Source of the DNA: Ecdyonurus torrentis
Taxonomy: Eukaryota > Arthropoda > Insecta > Ephemeroptera > Heptageniidae
DNA length: 64,000 nt
Assembly: GCA_949318235.1 (NCBI GenBank)
Contig: OX439134.1
Coordinates: forward strand, 20,531,170 to 20,595,169
Reading direction: 5' to 3'
Shown: positions 45,197-57,402 of the stretch, piece by piece
Numbering within the stretch: the stretch's first letter is position 1
Layout: the number at the start of each line of letters is the position of its first letter
Made by a program: the position numbers and the translations under genes
The notes under the pieces: generated by a model
Database searches by the model: none
Told to the model about the DNA's origin: nothing
Seen by the model: only the letters and a program-made list of their open reading frames with translations

Positions 45197-46592
45197 GATG
45201 ATATTTTAAACCTACAACTAACATTTAAACACAGTTTGTGGAAATTATGAAGACATGCAAATTGAAAGCATATTAAAATAAAAACAGAACTTATTGCAAA
45301 CATTCCTTAGAGACATTTATTTACACAACAAAATCAATATACACAATAAATTTACATATTTATTTCTACGTGGAAACAAAATTATTTAAATTTTCCTTAA
45401 TTAAAACCCCATTAACAATTAATGTAAAATATACAACTATTATCAAGCCAATATTGAGCCAGCAATATTGCTAAACTTTTCCAATGTCAGCCATGTTTGT
45501 GGTGTACTTAGCATGTGTAACATAGGACTCAAAGCTTTGTCAAGTCTTGCAAGGTTGAGGGAGACAAACTGATTGAACAATCAACGACAACTTTAAAGGG
45601 TCACCGTGAAAATTAATTTTATATAATTTTTTGAAATGTTAAGCCCATAAGGCCCAATGTTAATTTCAATATTTGTTTTCTTTTTTTCGGGACGGTCGAA
45701 CATCATGAAATTTTTATCATAGCTAGGTGTGACCCTTAGCTACACAATGACACCAAATTTAGACCCAAAACACTTCTAGTTTTTGAGATATACAGTCGGT
45801 ACCCTACTTAAAAGTGTTAAATTCAGATGGCTTGTATCTTAAATCTCTACATTGCAAACTTTATGATGACATTTGAAAGTTAACAGTAACAGTTTTCAGA
45901 ACACCTGACCATCAGATATGAGAGAAAATAATTATTGAAATTAACATGGGTTCTTATGGGACTAAAACTTTAAAAAATCATAGTATAAAATCTAGCAAAA
46001 TTTTCACATTTTTAAATATATCTTATCCTAATGTACCAATAAGCAAAATTTCTAATTTATTTATTTTTTTTCATTTTTTTTTTCTTTACAATTTTTTCTT
46101 CAAATTTGCAGTAGCTGATTTCGTGACTTAAATAATATTTCAATGTTGTTGTGGCTAAACCCCACTTCTACTTTTAGCATGTTTGCTTATTTTTACACAT
46201 CTGCATTTATCACAACAGGTAAAAATACAACTACATCTTTTTTACTACCTAGTATTTTTTATTTTTTATTATTATTTTTTTTTTTTACCTGTTTTTGCCA
46301 TAAATGTAAATACGTTTACTATTGCTATCACGTTAAACGTAGACAAGTGAAAATAAGTAATCCTGCTAAAATTGTGGTTTAGCCTCAACAGCATTGATTA
46401 TCTATAGTACCTGTAGAAATTGGTTCCCTTTTTCTCAATAACCTATGGAGTAGAGAAACTTCGTGTTTTATCTTCCAATTTTAAGTTGTCACAATTAACT
46501 CTTGCATCAATTAAGAAAATGTTTGTGCTCAAAGCAATGTTCCCTATATTACTGCATGTATTTATACCACAAAGATGGCAGCCTACAATTAA

Positions 46593-47520
46593 CTAGGGAG
46601 GCTTCTTCTTCTCTGTGACTTTATCTACGTCGTAAGATGCTCGGTCCTTGACGTAATGGAACAGTCCAATGATCATCACCAGCAGAACACTGATGTAGAT
46701 CACGCTCTCTTTCTCAATATCATTGGCTCTATCTACTTGACCTTGCATCTGAAATATACAATTGAAATTAAATATTGATTGATTGATACTAGCAGCTTCA
46801 GTAGCCAGTTCAATGTAATCAGCTCATCACCAGGATTATATTGAATTGGCTACTGAAGCTGCTAACTTGAATGTAAATGAATCTACTAACTTTTCTCTCA
46901 AATTTGCTCTTTGCAGCTTCTCTTCTCTGGAACGCTGTGCCGTAGTGCGACCTCGACCACTCGTCAAAGTCATAAATTGGGGTTTTCCCAGTTGGTGTTG
47001 ACCCTCGTGAGCGATAGAACCTGGTTGTGGCATCCATAGGCTCATGACTGGGCTGCTCGGGACTCCCATTGTCCATCGAGGGAACTCCCTTGTCGTACAT
47101 ACGTCGCTTCTTCAAGTTGCCAAGTACCTGCGGGCATTGCAATATATTAGACGATAACATAACATAGCTTTATATTGATTTGTATACAAGTTAGCAGCTT
47201 CAGTAGCCAGTTCAATGTAATCCTAGCGACGAACTGATTTCAATGAACTGGCTACTGAAGCTGCTAGTATCAATCAATACCTCATAAGCCTCATTGATAG
47301 TCTTGAAATGCTGGGCAGCTACATCTGATCCCTTGTTTCTGTCAGGGTGATACAACTTGGATAGTTTGTAGTAAGCCGTCTTTATCTCAGCCTGGGTCGA
47401 GCTAGGGGTCACTCCGAGGGCATCATAGTGACTTCTACTGCCAGGGGCTTTCAGTTTGAGCCCCCTGCGTGAGATTAGGAACACTGAGTTGTAGGCAGGA
47501 CAGCATCTCCATCTCTGCAT
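46593..47520 (-). CDS. DNAJC30: DNAJC30-like mitochondrial J-protein, 3 exons, complete
   Basis: J-domain protein with a C-terminal membrane anchor. Mammalian DNAJC30 is a mitochondrial inner-membrane co-chaperone linked to complex I maintenance and ATP synthase. Exons in transcript order: 47520-47281, 47127-46891, 46748-46593 (TAG). All junctions are GT-AG in phase 0, giving 210 aa. The N-terminus (1-29) is rich in Arg/Lys/Ser and looks like a mitochondrial presequence. The J domain starts at HYDALGV (about 31), has [11 protein letters not shown] with HPD at 58-60, and ends [11 protein letters not shown]. Then comes [13 protein letters not shown] (about 131-143), which matches the family's FNFDAFYQAHYG region, the main reason for preferring DNAJC30 to DNAJC4. 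One membrane helix (about 174-193, [19 protein letters not shown]) precedes a short charged tail. Each of the two introns (153 and 142 bp) contains exactly one hairpin repeat unit. Confidence 0.88.
46775..46878. repeat. Hairpin repeat, 1 unit filling DNAJC30 intron 2
   Basis: The 142-bp intron (46749-46890) is one hairpin unit plus about 15-30 bp at each end. Confidence 0.93.
47168..47280. repeat. Hairpin repeat, 1 unit filling DNAJC30 intron 1
   Basis: The 153-bp intron (47128-47280) begins GTATTGATTGATACTAGCAG, i.e. directly in the repeat linker. The rest is the hairpin plus about 40 bp before the acceptor. Confidence 0.93.
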
Positions 47521-48797
47521 AGCTTATGTGTGCATTGTATTAGCTGAAACATACCAATACAATTGTTCACATATTTGTTGTTTAATTAAAATTTTAATTC
47601 AGGTAAATTTAACATTGTAGAAGCCTCTTTTTAGTGTGTTTGTGAGAAAATTACTGCAATGAGGTCGCAAAAATATTTAAATATGGAATACTAGACATAC
47701 TTTTACGTGTTTTAAGGTACAAAAAAAAAAAACAGACATACCAGTATTACATAACTACTACCGGTACAGTACATACGTACGAATTATGTACATCGAAGTT
47801 TAAAGCGTATTTAAGCATAATAACATTAACCAATTATCTCAAATATTAGATTACTTGAAAGATAATTTAATAATAAATTCAAATTTTTAATTTAAAAAAT
47901 GATTATTAGGAATTATGAATTTTATTTATCATATAAAAAAATGTGTATTGTGTCCATATTAAAAATTTCATAGGATAAATTCGTACACACAGACATATAA
48001 AATGCTACAAAAACGTAATAAAATCGATTTTCTATTGATACATACCTATTTAATCATTAATTATCTTCTTAATAAGTATTTAATTGGAATAATTCAGTAA
48101 TTCGATATAGTATTAATGTCTAAAATCCATAGTTAATGAATCAAAACATTTTTTATTATTATTTTATTTTTTTCTGAAAATGTAAAATTAGTAAATCCAT
48201 TGCAAAATTTATAAAAAAGCCTAAAAACAGGCAATGGAATGCCGGTAACTAGCGCTGCGTCACGTTAGGGAAATATGATTGCGGGGAAAAAATGAACCAA
48301 GATTAAAGCTTTTAATTCTTGCCACTAGAAATGATTCCAAACGTTTAACAATATAGAAATTTGGCGCTAGTTACTTTTTGATCATAAAATTTAACTAGCT
48401 GTGTATGTGTCGTCGTAAAGTCGGATTTTTATAAGTTTCAGCCTACTTTTTTGCAATATTGAATAAAATATCATCTAAAATAAAAAATTAAATATAATTT
48501 GGCTGTGAAAATGATTGATTTAATTCAATATGACATGATTTTGTATGTAAAAATAGTTAATTTTAAACTATTTCCATTAAATCACGGTAATAAGTGGTTA
48601 GTAGCAGATTTAATCCAATTTTATCCTGTTTTTATTCTATATTGATGCTTGAATTTATATAAAATTTAATGCTTCAAATGAATTTGATATAAGAATACGC
48701 AAAACTTAGTGTTTGTAATAAAAATTTCATAAATATGCGTAAATTTTAAGACAAATTTACAAAAATCCGACTATAGTTTAGCGTCAATGATTCCAAG
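47521..48797. promoter_or_regulatory. Divergent promoter region between DNAJC30 and the 48.8-kb gene
   Basis: A 1.28-kb head-to-head spacer. It is AT-rich apart from a CpG-containing patch around 48240-48290 (GGTAACTAGCGCTGCGTCAC). The DNAJC30-proximal part holds a repeat fragment at about 47605-47715 (TGTTTGTGAGAAAA and ACGTGTTTTAAGG pieces, also seen near 17030-17110 and 29060-29165). No TATA box was placed. A shared bidirectional promoter is plausible but unproven. Confidence 0.35.
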
Positions 48798-48974
48798 ATG
48801 TCGCCCGGACTGGAAACAGAGGATACTGAAAGAAAGGGTCCAGATAAAAGTGAAAATTTAGAGATAAACGGACCTCCTGGACCAAATTTAGGGTCTAATA
48901 ATGAACAAACAGTCAGTGAAAACAGTGAACAAGTGGAATTAAAATCTATGTCGAATTTGAAAGACGAAAAAACG
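48798..48974 (+). CDS. First coding exon of an unrecognised gene
   Basis: An open exon of 59 codons from ATG (AAGATGTCG) to a good donor, ACG|GTAAGC, ending in phase 0. The encoded N-terminus is hydrophilic and acidic (many Glu, Asp, Ser, Asn), with GPPGPNLGSN in the middle and no signal peptide or domain I recognise. An out-of-frame upstream ATG at 48787 opens a short ORF that overlaps this start and could dampen translation. The lack of stops over 177 nt in AT-rich DNA, the strong donor and the phase match with 63648-63764 support a real exon. Function unknown. Confidence 0.6.
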
Positions 48975-49794
48975 GTAAGCGAACTGTCATTTTTTTTTTT
49001 TTTTAATGTCAACGCCTACTTTGTACGATCCTTTTAAGTAGCTAAATATCAAATTAAAACTATGACTCAAGCCTAATTTAATTAAAATTAATGTATATTT
49101 AACAATATATCTATGATTGAAATATTGGAAAATGTGAAATTATGAAAATATTCTAGAAATAAAAACTTTTCTCTCCCTAACAGCTGATTGGAAATTTGTG
49201 TCAGTTTCAACTTTAAAAAAAAAATTATTAATTCGTTAAATTGTGGTTCTAATTTTAGTTTTTTGGTTTATATTACTACTTTAAAGTTAACTTAAAGGTT
49301 TGAAAAATATTTAATATTTTAGTAGAAGTTATTTAAATGGCTAAATGTTGTTAAATTGTTAATTTAAAAACGTGACATGAATTCGCCCTAAACATACACA
49401 CTTTCAATTTTTTTATTTTTCTTTGAATCTTAATTTATTTGGCGTCATTTAATTAATTTATTCTTGTTCGTCAATAAATAATCTTTGTTTCATATCCTAG
49501 TCTGAGTATTTTGGATTGAAGTGTTTGGGTAAATAATTGCTTTAAAACCCCAATTTAAGTGGTTCTGATATTTTCACAAGTTACAAAACTGTATGTAAGT
49601 GAAAAAAAGAGATAAAAATAATAATAATAATAAACGAACTGCGAGCTAGCATACAAATACTAACAAAGTGCTAGCAGATGACTTTGTCTTCATTTAACAT
49701 GCTTTCTTATGGGGCAATGAAGCAGCTATAACTTGACTTACAATTTTTTTATTGATTCTTAATTTTATACTAAAGTTTGTTTTCCTAAATTTCA

Positions 49795-50090
49795 AGTTAA
49801 CAGCTTTAGCAGCTACAGTTCAATGTAATCCTGGTGAAGAATTGATTTCATTGAACTGAAGCTGCTAGCAACAATCAATATTGATTTGTATACACGTTAG
49901 CAGCATCAGTAGCCAGTTCAATGTAATCCTGGTGACGAGCTGATAACATTGAACTGGCTACTAAAGCTGCTAACATCAATCAATATTGATTTGTATACAA
50001 GTTAGCAGCTTCAGTAGCCAGTTCAATGTAATCCTGGTGACGAGCTGATTACATTGAACTAAAGTTGCTAACATCAATCAATATCGATTT
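49795..50090. repeat. Hairpin repeat array, 3 units (intron 1 of the unrecognised gene)
   Basis: Three units, the first degenerate and the last with a shortened right arm. Located about 0.8 kb downstream of the first coding exon. Confidence 0.9.
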
Positions 50091-50191
50091 TAATGATTTT
50101 ATCACAATTAAAGCAAAATTAAAAGAAAAAAGAAAACAAAAGTACAATAGTATGTATTTAGGCTTTCACTGTTCAATGTATGTGAGTTAAT

Positions 50192-50301
50192 AATGCTGTT
50201 GGTAAACCCTGTTTTCCTGCACCAAAAAATGCGCATTCCATTTGAATAACAAAAGTTGACTGTCATTTTAAGAGCAGAGAACAGGGTTTACGAACAGCAT
50301 T
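50192..50301. mobile_element. 110-bp MITE (AATGCTGTTGGTAAACCCTG ends)
   Basis: Inverted termini AATGCTGTTGGTAAACCCTG / CAGGGTTTACGAACAGCATT. Directly followed by a second palindrome at 50302-50517 (TGACCCTTTTCGGGATAAC / GTTATCCCGCAAGGGTCA). Confidence 0.83.
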
Positions 50302-50517
50302 GTTGCTAGTGTCATTGACCCTTTTCGGGATAACTGTGATGGGCGTTGTTCTTCTCCTTGTTGTCTGTCTTGACGACGTTACACATCCCACATTGGACGC
50401 ATCTTTATACACAAACCTGAAGCTGCGTCCAACGTGGTCCGTGAAACATTGTCAAGGCAACTAGGAGAAGAACAACACCCGCCAACGTTATCCCGCAAGG
50501 GTCAATGAGACTAGCAA
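50302..50517. mobile_element. Palindromic MITE of about 215 bp
   Basis: Arms contain GTTGTTCTTCTCC and GGAGAAGAACAAC and GACGCATCTTTATACACAAA in the loop region; ends TTGCTAGTGTCATTGACCC / GGGTCAATGAGACTAGCAA. Confidence 0.78.
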
Positions 50518-50588
50518 CCACTCATAACTACAATAATCATAGAAATTTGGAGTATTTAAAATAAAAGTGTTTACCTATCATGCATTTC

Positions 50589-50892
50589 TTAAAGACGTAG
50601 AACACCTTGAACAAAAAAACTTGCCTAATATCCTAACATGCCCAAATATCATATCAAATATCATATTTTGGCCGGAGTCATTTATTTCTAATTTATTTTC
50701 CATTTACAAAATGTCAGTTGCGGGTTTACTACGTCACAGCTCGCCTGGTCCACGCGTGCGGAAACAGGCGAGCTGTGACTTTGTAAACAGAAAATAAATT
50801 AGAAATCAATGACTCCAATCAAAATAATGTTGATATTTTGGTATGTTAGGATATTAGGCAAGTTTTTTGTTCAAGGTGTTCTACGCCTTTAA
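50589..50892. mobile_element. TTAA MITE family I, copy 1
   Basis: TTAA at both edges; termini AAGACGTAGAACACCTTGAA and TTCAAGGTGTTCTACGCCTT; central palindrome CACAGCTCGCCTG / CAGGCGAGCTGTG. Confidence 0.88.
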
Positions 50893-51437
50893 TTCTACAA
50901 TAAATTTGATTTAATATGTTTATTGTTATCAAAAAACAGACTACAGTAACAGAATGTTAATTTGAAATTTTGACCAAAGTTACGCCAGCAATTCACTTTT
51001 TTTCTTCTTTTTTTTTTCTTTTTCAAAACAATCATATTGATTAAATGGTGTGAAAGCCTCTTAAGTATAAATTGTTAACTTTAAATACAGTAATATATAT
51101 TATTAGCTGCCATAAAAAAAATATATTACATAATTAATTTAAGGAAAAACACATCATGGTTAGGATTAATCTTTAAAGATAAGAAATATTAGCAGCGCTG
51201 GGCTTACTTAGCACAGTAGAAGTTGTATGGAGAGGTGGAGGTCACATGCGGCAAACAGTTTTGTTATACAAATGTTCATAACTGAGAGCTTTCGTCATAT
51301 GTTAATGACATTATCAATCAAAGACAAAATTTACTTGAGCACACCACTCAGCAGTGTCTTGTACTGTACTGTGTTTATTATTTCATGACATCATATTTTA
51401 GAAACTTAGTGAATAATATTTATTTAAAAATATTTAT

Positions 51438-51784
51438 TTAAAGGCATAGACAACATGAAAACAAAAGCATTTATATCACAAAACACTTGATGGTACTTAC
51501 ATAAATAACTTTAGTTTGTCTCAAAACCCAACAGTAGTCCCATAGCAGTGATCAGAAAATTTCAATTTATGCAACCCGCACAACATTTTCATACTAATTT
51601 TTTCATATTTCTGACGTCATAAACACGAATAGTCACCCAAATTGCATACTTTACAGTATTTTTACGCTCTCTTGTGGGGCTACATTAACATTCTGGTAAA
51701 AATTGTCATTAGTTTTGTAGATCTTATTTTGTGTTTAATAATTAAAAAGAACTTCATGGTGTTTCATGTTTTCTATGCCTTTAA
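51438..51784. mobile_element. TTAA MITE family B
   Basis: TTAA at 51438-51441 and 51781-51784, AGGCATAGACAACATGAAAA / TTTCATGTTTTCTATGCCT, TGACGTCATAAACACG at 51612. Best-preserved copy. Confidence 0.9.
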
Positions 51785-51888
51785 CATAATATTGGGAAAT
51801 ATTTTTTGTTCAGTTGATTGCCATAAGGTAACTTATTACTAATTTACTTTATTTATTTATAAATTTGAAAGAAAATTATAGGAGAAAG

Positions 51889-52017
51889 CAGCCATACCAT
51901 AGTGAAGAGAGTCCCATAGTTTGGTGTAAATCTTGCTAGCACAGAGATAAAATAACTGTCTCTGTGCTAGGAAGATTTGTCACCAAACTATGGCACTCTC
52001 TTCACTATGGTAAGACC
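51889..52017. mobile_element. Palindromic MITE of about 130 bp
   Basis: ACCATAGTGAAGAGAGTCCC / GCACTCTCTTCACTATGGT, with AAATCTTGCTAGCACAGAGA and complement near the centre. Partial copies near 13995-14055 and 21595-21650. Confidence 0.8.
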
Positions 52018-52146
52018 AGTATATGCATTCTCATATCCTGCTCTTTCAAATTTTTCATACCTAACCGTGATAGTTTATTTTCCCTAATATATCTCTTACT
52101 TTATTTATATATTATTTGCTTTTCCTACATTTCTGTCCTGCTATAC

Positions 52147-52482
52147 ATGAAAGCCATAGACCACATAAAACAACATGTGCTTTTAATGAAAGGGATCTTC
52201 AAAACTGATGACAATTTTTACCGGAATGTTAATGTAGCCCCACGAGACAACGTGAAAATACTTTAAAGTATGCAATTTGCGTGAAAATTGATGTTTATGA
52301 CGTCAGAAACATGCAAAAATTAGTACGTATGAAAATGTTGTGCGGGTTGCATAAATCAAAATTTTCTGATCACTGCTATGGGACTACTGTTGGGTTTTGA
52401 GACAAACTAAAGTTATTTATGTAAGTCACATCAAGTGTTTTGTGATATAAATGCTTATGGTTTTCTCTCGTCTATTCTTTTA
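52147..52482. mobile_element. TTAA MITE family B, reverse copy
   Basis: GAAAGCCATAGACCACATAA to CGTCTATTCTTTTAA; left TTAA mutated, right TTAA intact. Confidence 0.85.
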
Positions 52483-52769
52483 ATATGGTAAACTTTTTTT
52501 TTTTTTTTTTTTTAAATCACAAAGAACCCAGAAAATTGATATTTCACAAATTTAAGAGGCATGCTTACATTGAAGTCTGCTGTGGACCCAACTGTGCCAG
52601 CGTTTTACTAAATTGAGGATTTACTTACTGTATCATATACTTTTTTTTTTTTTTTTAAATGTTTCACTTGATGACAGACAGTTAAAATAAATTCTGAACA
52701 TTTCTAATGCACAGACCATGATGTACCCAATTTGGAAGCTGATAATATTAATCATTTTAATTTATTCAA

Positions 52770-53074
52770 TATAGGGTGTGAGCGCATGATGTCATAATAA
52801 ATGCGCTTCAATGCCATGATTGAGCAACAATTAACATTGCCTAGTATAGGACAAATGTGGGATTTCGCTTTTATCTTTGGAAAATAAGTTGTTGTTGTTT
52901 TGTTTTTTCATTACTATTTTTCTTACATACTTGAAAACCTTATTCAACTTGTTAATAGCATCAATTCTATCAAAAATATTGCAAAGTATTTTTAAAATGG
53001 CAAAATGAGCTATTTTCCCATACCTGCCCATGTTATTTAGTACTCACTTATGACATAAATGAAACCACCCTATA
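52770..53074. mobile_element. MITE family A, reverse copy
   Basis: TATAGGGTGTGAGCGCATGA to AATGAAACCACCCTATA; the internal CGACGTCAT has decayed. Confidence 0.83.
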
Positions 53075-53561
53075 CACTATGCTCTAAATTAGTCTACATT
53101 TTGAAACACTGTTTATGTAGATAAGCCTATTATTACGGTACTCTGTTTCTTTTTCACCAGTTCTTCATCTCTCTCCCTCTCTCTCGTGTGTGATTTAAGC
53201 ATTTTTTTAGAATTTCTTAAATTATTACTTATTACTGAATTAATCCTGCATTTTTGTCCACATTATTTTCCCCCCATTGTTATTTGAGATAAATTATTTA
53301 TATCTTTGTCATCAATCAATTTTTTTGCTACAAAATATCAACGTGAAATTGGTATTTCAAAAAAAAAAATAATAATAATAATTAATAATAATTGCAATCT
53401 TAATCTCTCATCAATAAAAAATATATCATAAAATATATATATATATATTAAAATGGTGGTACTTTGTGTTTGCTAGGGATTTAGGGCCCAATGCCTTTTG
53501 TCCCACGTGTATCATGCCATGCTATGTTGTAGTGATTTCATTTGTCTATTAAAAAAAAATA

Positions 53562-53660
53562 TTGATATTTGTATACAAGTTAGCAGCTTCAGTAGCCAAA
53601 TCAATGTAATCCTGGTGACGAGCTGATTTCATTGAACTGGCTACTGAAGCTGATAGCATA
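53562..53660. repeat. Hairpin repeat, 1 unit (intron 1 of the unrecognised gene)
   Basis: Single unit with the reverse loop (CCTGGTGACGAGCTG). A further remnant (ATGTAATCCTGGTAACGAGC) lies at 60868-60910. Confidence 0.88.
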
Positions 53661-54344
53661 CTTTTTTTATTGTCATTCATGTTTATACATAAAACTGTAA
53701 AGCATAGAGAGTGTAATAAATTACAAAAAATTTAAAAACTAAAACATATTTACCTATAGTGACAAAGGAAAAGGTAGAGGTCACGTTTGTAGTGGTTTAT
53801 GATTGATTTGTGGCGGTGGATGATTGATATCAGATAGATGAATGATAATCATAGATTGTATATTACACTATTTATTCATATTGGTATATCAGAGTACAAT
53901 ATGTAGCAGAGGCTCTTTTCTTGGCCAAAGCCCACATAAACACGTATGTCTTCCAACTCCGAGCACTTTTTTATAGTCCACGCAACACTAGCGCCATCGC
54001 ACGCGACACCTGAAATACAATGTTAAGCGTACAAAGCCATGTAGTTCCAGACGTCACTACTATTGGCGCAGCATTGTTTCTATTGGACTACACGCTAGCA
54101 TAGAGAGTTGGAATATACATATATGTGAGGGACGTTGGTTAAGCGTCTCAAGTGTGTCGCGTACCACACGACACGCACTTGCCTAATAATGCATCGTATG
54201 CATCTCCTACACAATGTAACTACGTAAGCATATTTGATATAATAATTATTGAGGGTTGTTACACTATTATACCAATACATGGGTACTATAGGAAAATGTA
54301 GTTCATTGTAGTAACATATAGGTAATATATTATTTAACAGTATA

Positions 54345-55055
54345 CAATGTCCCGTACATGTTGTTGTTGTTGTAACACACACACACATGCGGGTTTTATG
54401 TCTTCTGACTCCCTGTATAAATTTGTAGAATGGCATGATTCAAGCTTTTCCAGTCTAGCACCGTGATTGGCAGCTAAAACTACTATTACAAATACTGCTT
54501 CACAAGGTTTGAGGTCTTTTTGTCACCTGAGCGCAAGTATTTCGAGTGATTATCTCTGTTTACGTCATACATTGTATTGTTTCTCACCTTTAGTCAGCCT
54601 TATCATAATAATGCGAATAACCCCCCAAACGTATCGCAGTGTTCCTTAAAGAGGAAAATTTGAAACAGCGTGTCTAAAAAATCAGTCAAGAGTCGGAACC
54701 GTCGGAAGACATTTAAAGGCATAGACAACATGAAAATATTTGCATTTACATCACAAAACACTTGATGGGACTTACATAAATAACATTTATTGGTCTCAAA
54801 ACCCAACTGTAGTTCCGTAGCAGTGATCAGAAAATTTCAATTTATGCAACCCGCACAAATTTTTCATACTAGTTTTTGCCTGTTTATGACGTCATAAACA
54901 GGAATATTCATGCAAATTGCATACTTTACATTTTTTTCCAGCTCTCTTGTGGGGCCACATTTATATTCTGGTAAAAAATATCATCAGTTTTGTAAATCCC
55001 ATTTTGTGTTTAGAACATGTTGTTTCAATGTTTTCTATGTCTTTAAGGGACATTG
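54345..55055. mobile_element. MITE family F split by a family B insertion at TTAA
   Basis: Starts ACAATGTCCCGTACATG, contains family F interior (TGTTTACGTCATACATTGTA), then a full family B copy (54713-55046), then the last family F bases GGGACATTG. The inserted copy carries TTAA at 54713-54716 and 55043-55046, so the target was a TTAA in GACATTTAAGGGACATT. Confidence 0.88.
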
Positions 55056-55439
55056 TGCAGTATATCACTAGTACACTACTTATACTTTCATTTACTACCA
55101 GTTTAAATGTTAAAACTGAAGCTGTGACTTATTAACAATGTGTTTCATACAGGTATGTATTTGTGTGTAGATATTCGTTTTTGCAGTGTATAGTGTATAA
55201 TATTTATAATCAATTCGTTTTTGTTTTTTTCTTAGTTTTTATTTACAAGACATACATGGTCATATTAATTTACAATTTTCTCAAATTTAAATTACTTTAG
55301 TGTAATTAAATTAACATTTACGTATTAAACGTTAAATTCCCTTTAATTTGATACATTAAAATAAGTTTTAACTGTTTTTTTTAACTATTAAAGTTAGTTT
55401 ATAAAAAAATATCAATTTTTTTCAGTCTTGTATTTATTG

Positions 55440-55620
55440 AAGTTTAAACGTTTTCCCACGACTACGCTTGTAACGAATATCGTACTTCAATTGCATGTGA
55501 CGTCACACCGCGTGATAATGGCCGCCTCATGTTGGCAAGTGAATAATTTGTAAATTTCGTGATATTTCTTACATTTTAAGTGTTTTAATAACCTAGTTGC
55601 AGTTTTAAATTACATGTATC
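55440..55620 (+). promoter_or_regulatory. Possible internal promoter/alternative first exon
   Basis: CpG-containing patch with GTGACGTCACACCGCGTGAT followed by ATAATGGCCGCCTCATGTTG. The ATG at 55518 opens seven codons and then meets CAA|GTGAAT in phase 0, the phase of exon 63648. TGACGTCA at 55498 is outside any repeat I recognise. Purely inferential. Confidence 0.25.
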
Positions 55621-56790
55621 GTTGATTTTAATATGTAACTGTAAGTATTGATTGATTTTTGTATTGATTTTGTTGAAATTTATTGTAAAATTCGGCGAGT
55701 TAAATATGGTGTTGTTTCGATTTGTCGTGTCATTCACTAACGAATGCCGATGTCAAAAATATTTCAAACGTGCTTCGTTTAACGTCTTTTTAATGTAATA
55801 AAACGGCTTAATTTAAATATTTCAATATATAAAAATATTGGAAATTGAATAAGTTACGTGAATGTCTTAATTAAATTACCGAAGATTAATTGACTGAGGT
55901 ATTAAATGACGCGAATGCAAAATATGTTGTGAAGTTTCGCTAAGAAACGCGATACTAAAATTTTGTAACGTATTTTTTTACGTGTTTAAAATTGAGTTAT
56001 TCAAAAGTTCAGTTATCAAATGATAGGTAATTTAATAAGGATGCCAAATTCATTAGGTGCATAGGAAAATACATATCAATTAAATGGGGACAAAATCACG
56101 TAAAACTGAGATATGATATGTCAAAAAAATTAATCGAGAATTTTCTGATGTCATTTTTTTTACAAATTGATTCTGGTCACATTTTTTTAAATAATTAAAT
56201 ATTAGAAAATGATGCTGATGATAAGACGATTTGCAAAAGTTAAGTGACACAAATTGACTGGTCCTACAATGTTAATTTAAAGTGCTATTACATATATATA
56301 GCAGATGAACTTTTCTTATTTAACATGTTTCCTTATGTATGTAGTAATGAAGTAATACATAGCTATAACTTGAGTTAGAAGTGTTTCTCGGTGTTAAAAT
56401 TTTAACTTTATTTTACTGAGCCTCAAAGTTTTTAAAATTTCAAATCAATGGTCAATTCCACATAATCATGACCCCTTGTCACTGGTGAGGGTCATCAGGT
56501 CGATCCCTGGTGTGGTGTTGAGTCATCATCAGTTTGATGGCCCGGCGTAGCTAGTTGCAGCTTACCATGTTAAATTGAGGCTTTCAAACTTTGAATTACA
56601 CGCTTCAGAATGTTTAAAACGCCTAAAATCACAGATCACCTTAAAGCACAACTAAAAAAAGGTATTTCCAAGACGGTAAGAAGTTGAGAAATATGCACAA
56701 AGTTGACTTGAAATAAGGGGCGTGGTGATTTAATATGTCGAAGTTATTTCCATAGTATAAGTAATATGTATACTTATATCTATATGTATG

Positions 56791-56796
<6 letters not shown>

Positions 56797-56822
<26 letters not shown>

Positions 56823-56912
56823 GCTTGCCATATGATATTGTGTTATTGTGCTATACACCAATCCCAGTCCCAGTCAAGACATTGTCTTATCGACAGGTAA
56901 GGACTTTCCAGT
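56797..56912 (-). repeat. 5'-truncated SINE tail
   Basis: Poly-T (about 25 nt) then CTTGCCATATGATATTGTG and AGACATTGTCTTATCGACAG: the reverse complement of the 3' end of the SINE at 59828-60226. Confidence 0.8.
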
Positions 56913-57058
56913 ACTTTTTTGTACTATGGTATTTCTAAAGCATCAATTGAAATAACATTTTCTTACCATATTTGTCACTGTCACAAAATTTGAGTGCATA
57001 AGACTATATTGCGCTTTCTTGAACGTATATCACGTATTTTATGTTGCATTTATGTCAA

Positions 57059-57332
57059 TATAGGTTGGTTTCATTCATGTTAAAGTCGAAGCCATAAGTG
57101 AGTACTAAATAACATGGGCCAGTATAGGAAAATGAATCATTTTGCTAGTTTAAAAATATTTTGCCATATTTTTGAAAGCATTGATGCTGTTAACAGGTTG
57201 AATTAATATTATCAATAATGTAAAAAATAATAATAATAATACTATCCAAAAAATGGTTAAATTTCCTACGTTTGTCCTATGCTGAGCATTGAAAAGCATT
57301 CAGAATGACGTCATGCGTACACACACCCTATA
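57059..57332. mobile_element. MITE family A
   Basis: ATAGGTTGGTTTCATTCATG to CGTACACACACCCTATA, shortened internally. Confidence 0.82.
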
Positions 57333-57402
57333 GCATAAATGTTGCTATATTAGAATAACAAGTAATTATGCTGTACAACATAATATTTATTATGCAGTAT
57401 AA

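Noticed and set aside
46593..47520. DNAJC4 as the identity of the J-protein
   Set aside because: DNAJC4 also has a J domain and a membrane helix, but the [12 protein letters not shown] region and overall length fit DNAJC30 better.
53940..54120. Possible gene fragment near AACACTAGCGCCATCGCACG
   Set aside because: It is an inverted-repeat segment (GTCTTCCAACTCCGAG and GAGAGTTGGAATA ends) with no usable frame.
56455..56560. Another SINE head (GGTCGATCCC looks like a B-box)
   Set aside because: No convincing A-box at the right distance and no defined 3' end; left unannotated.
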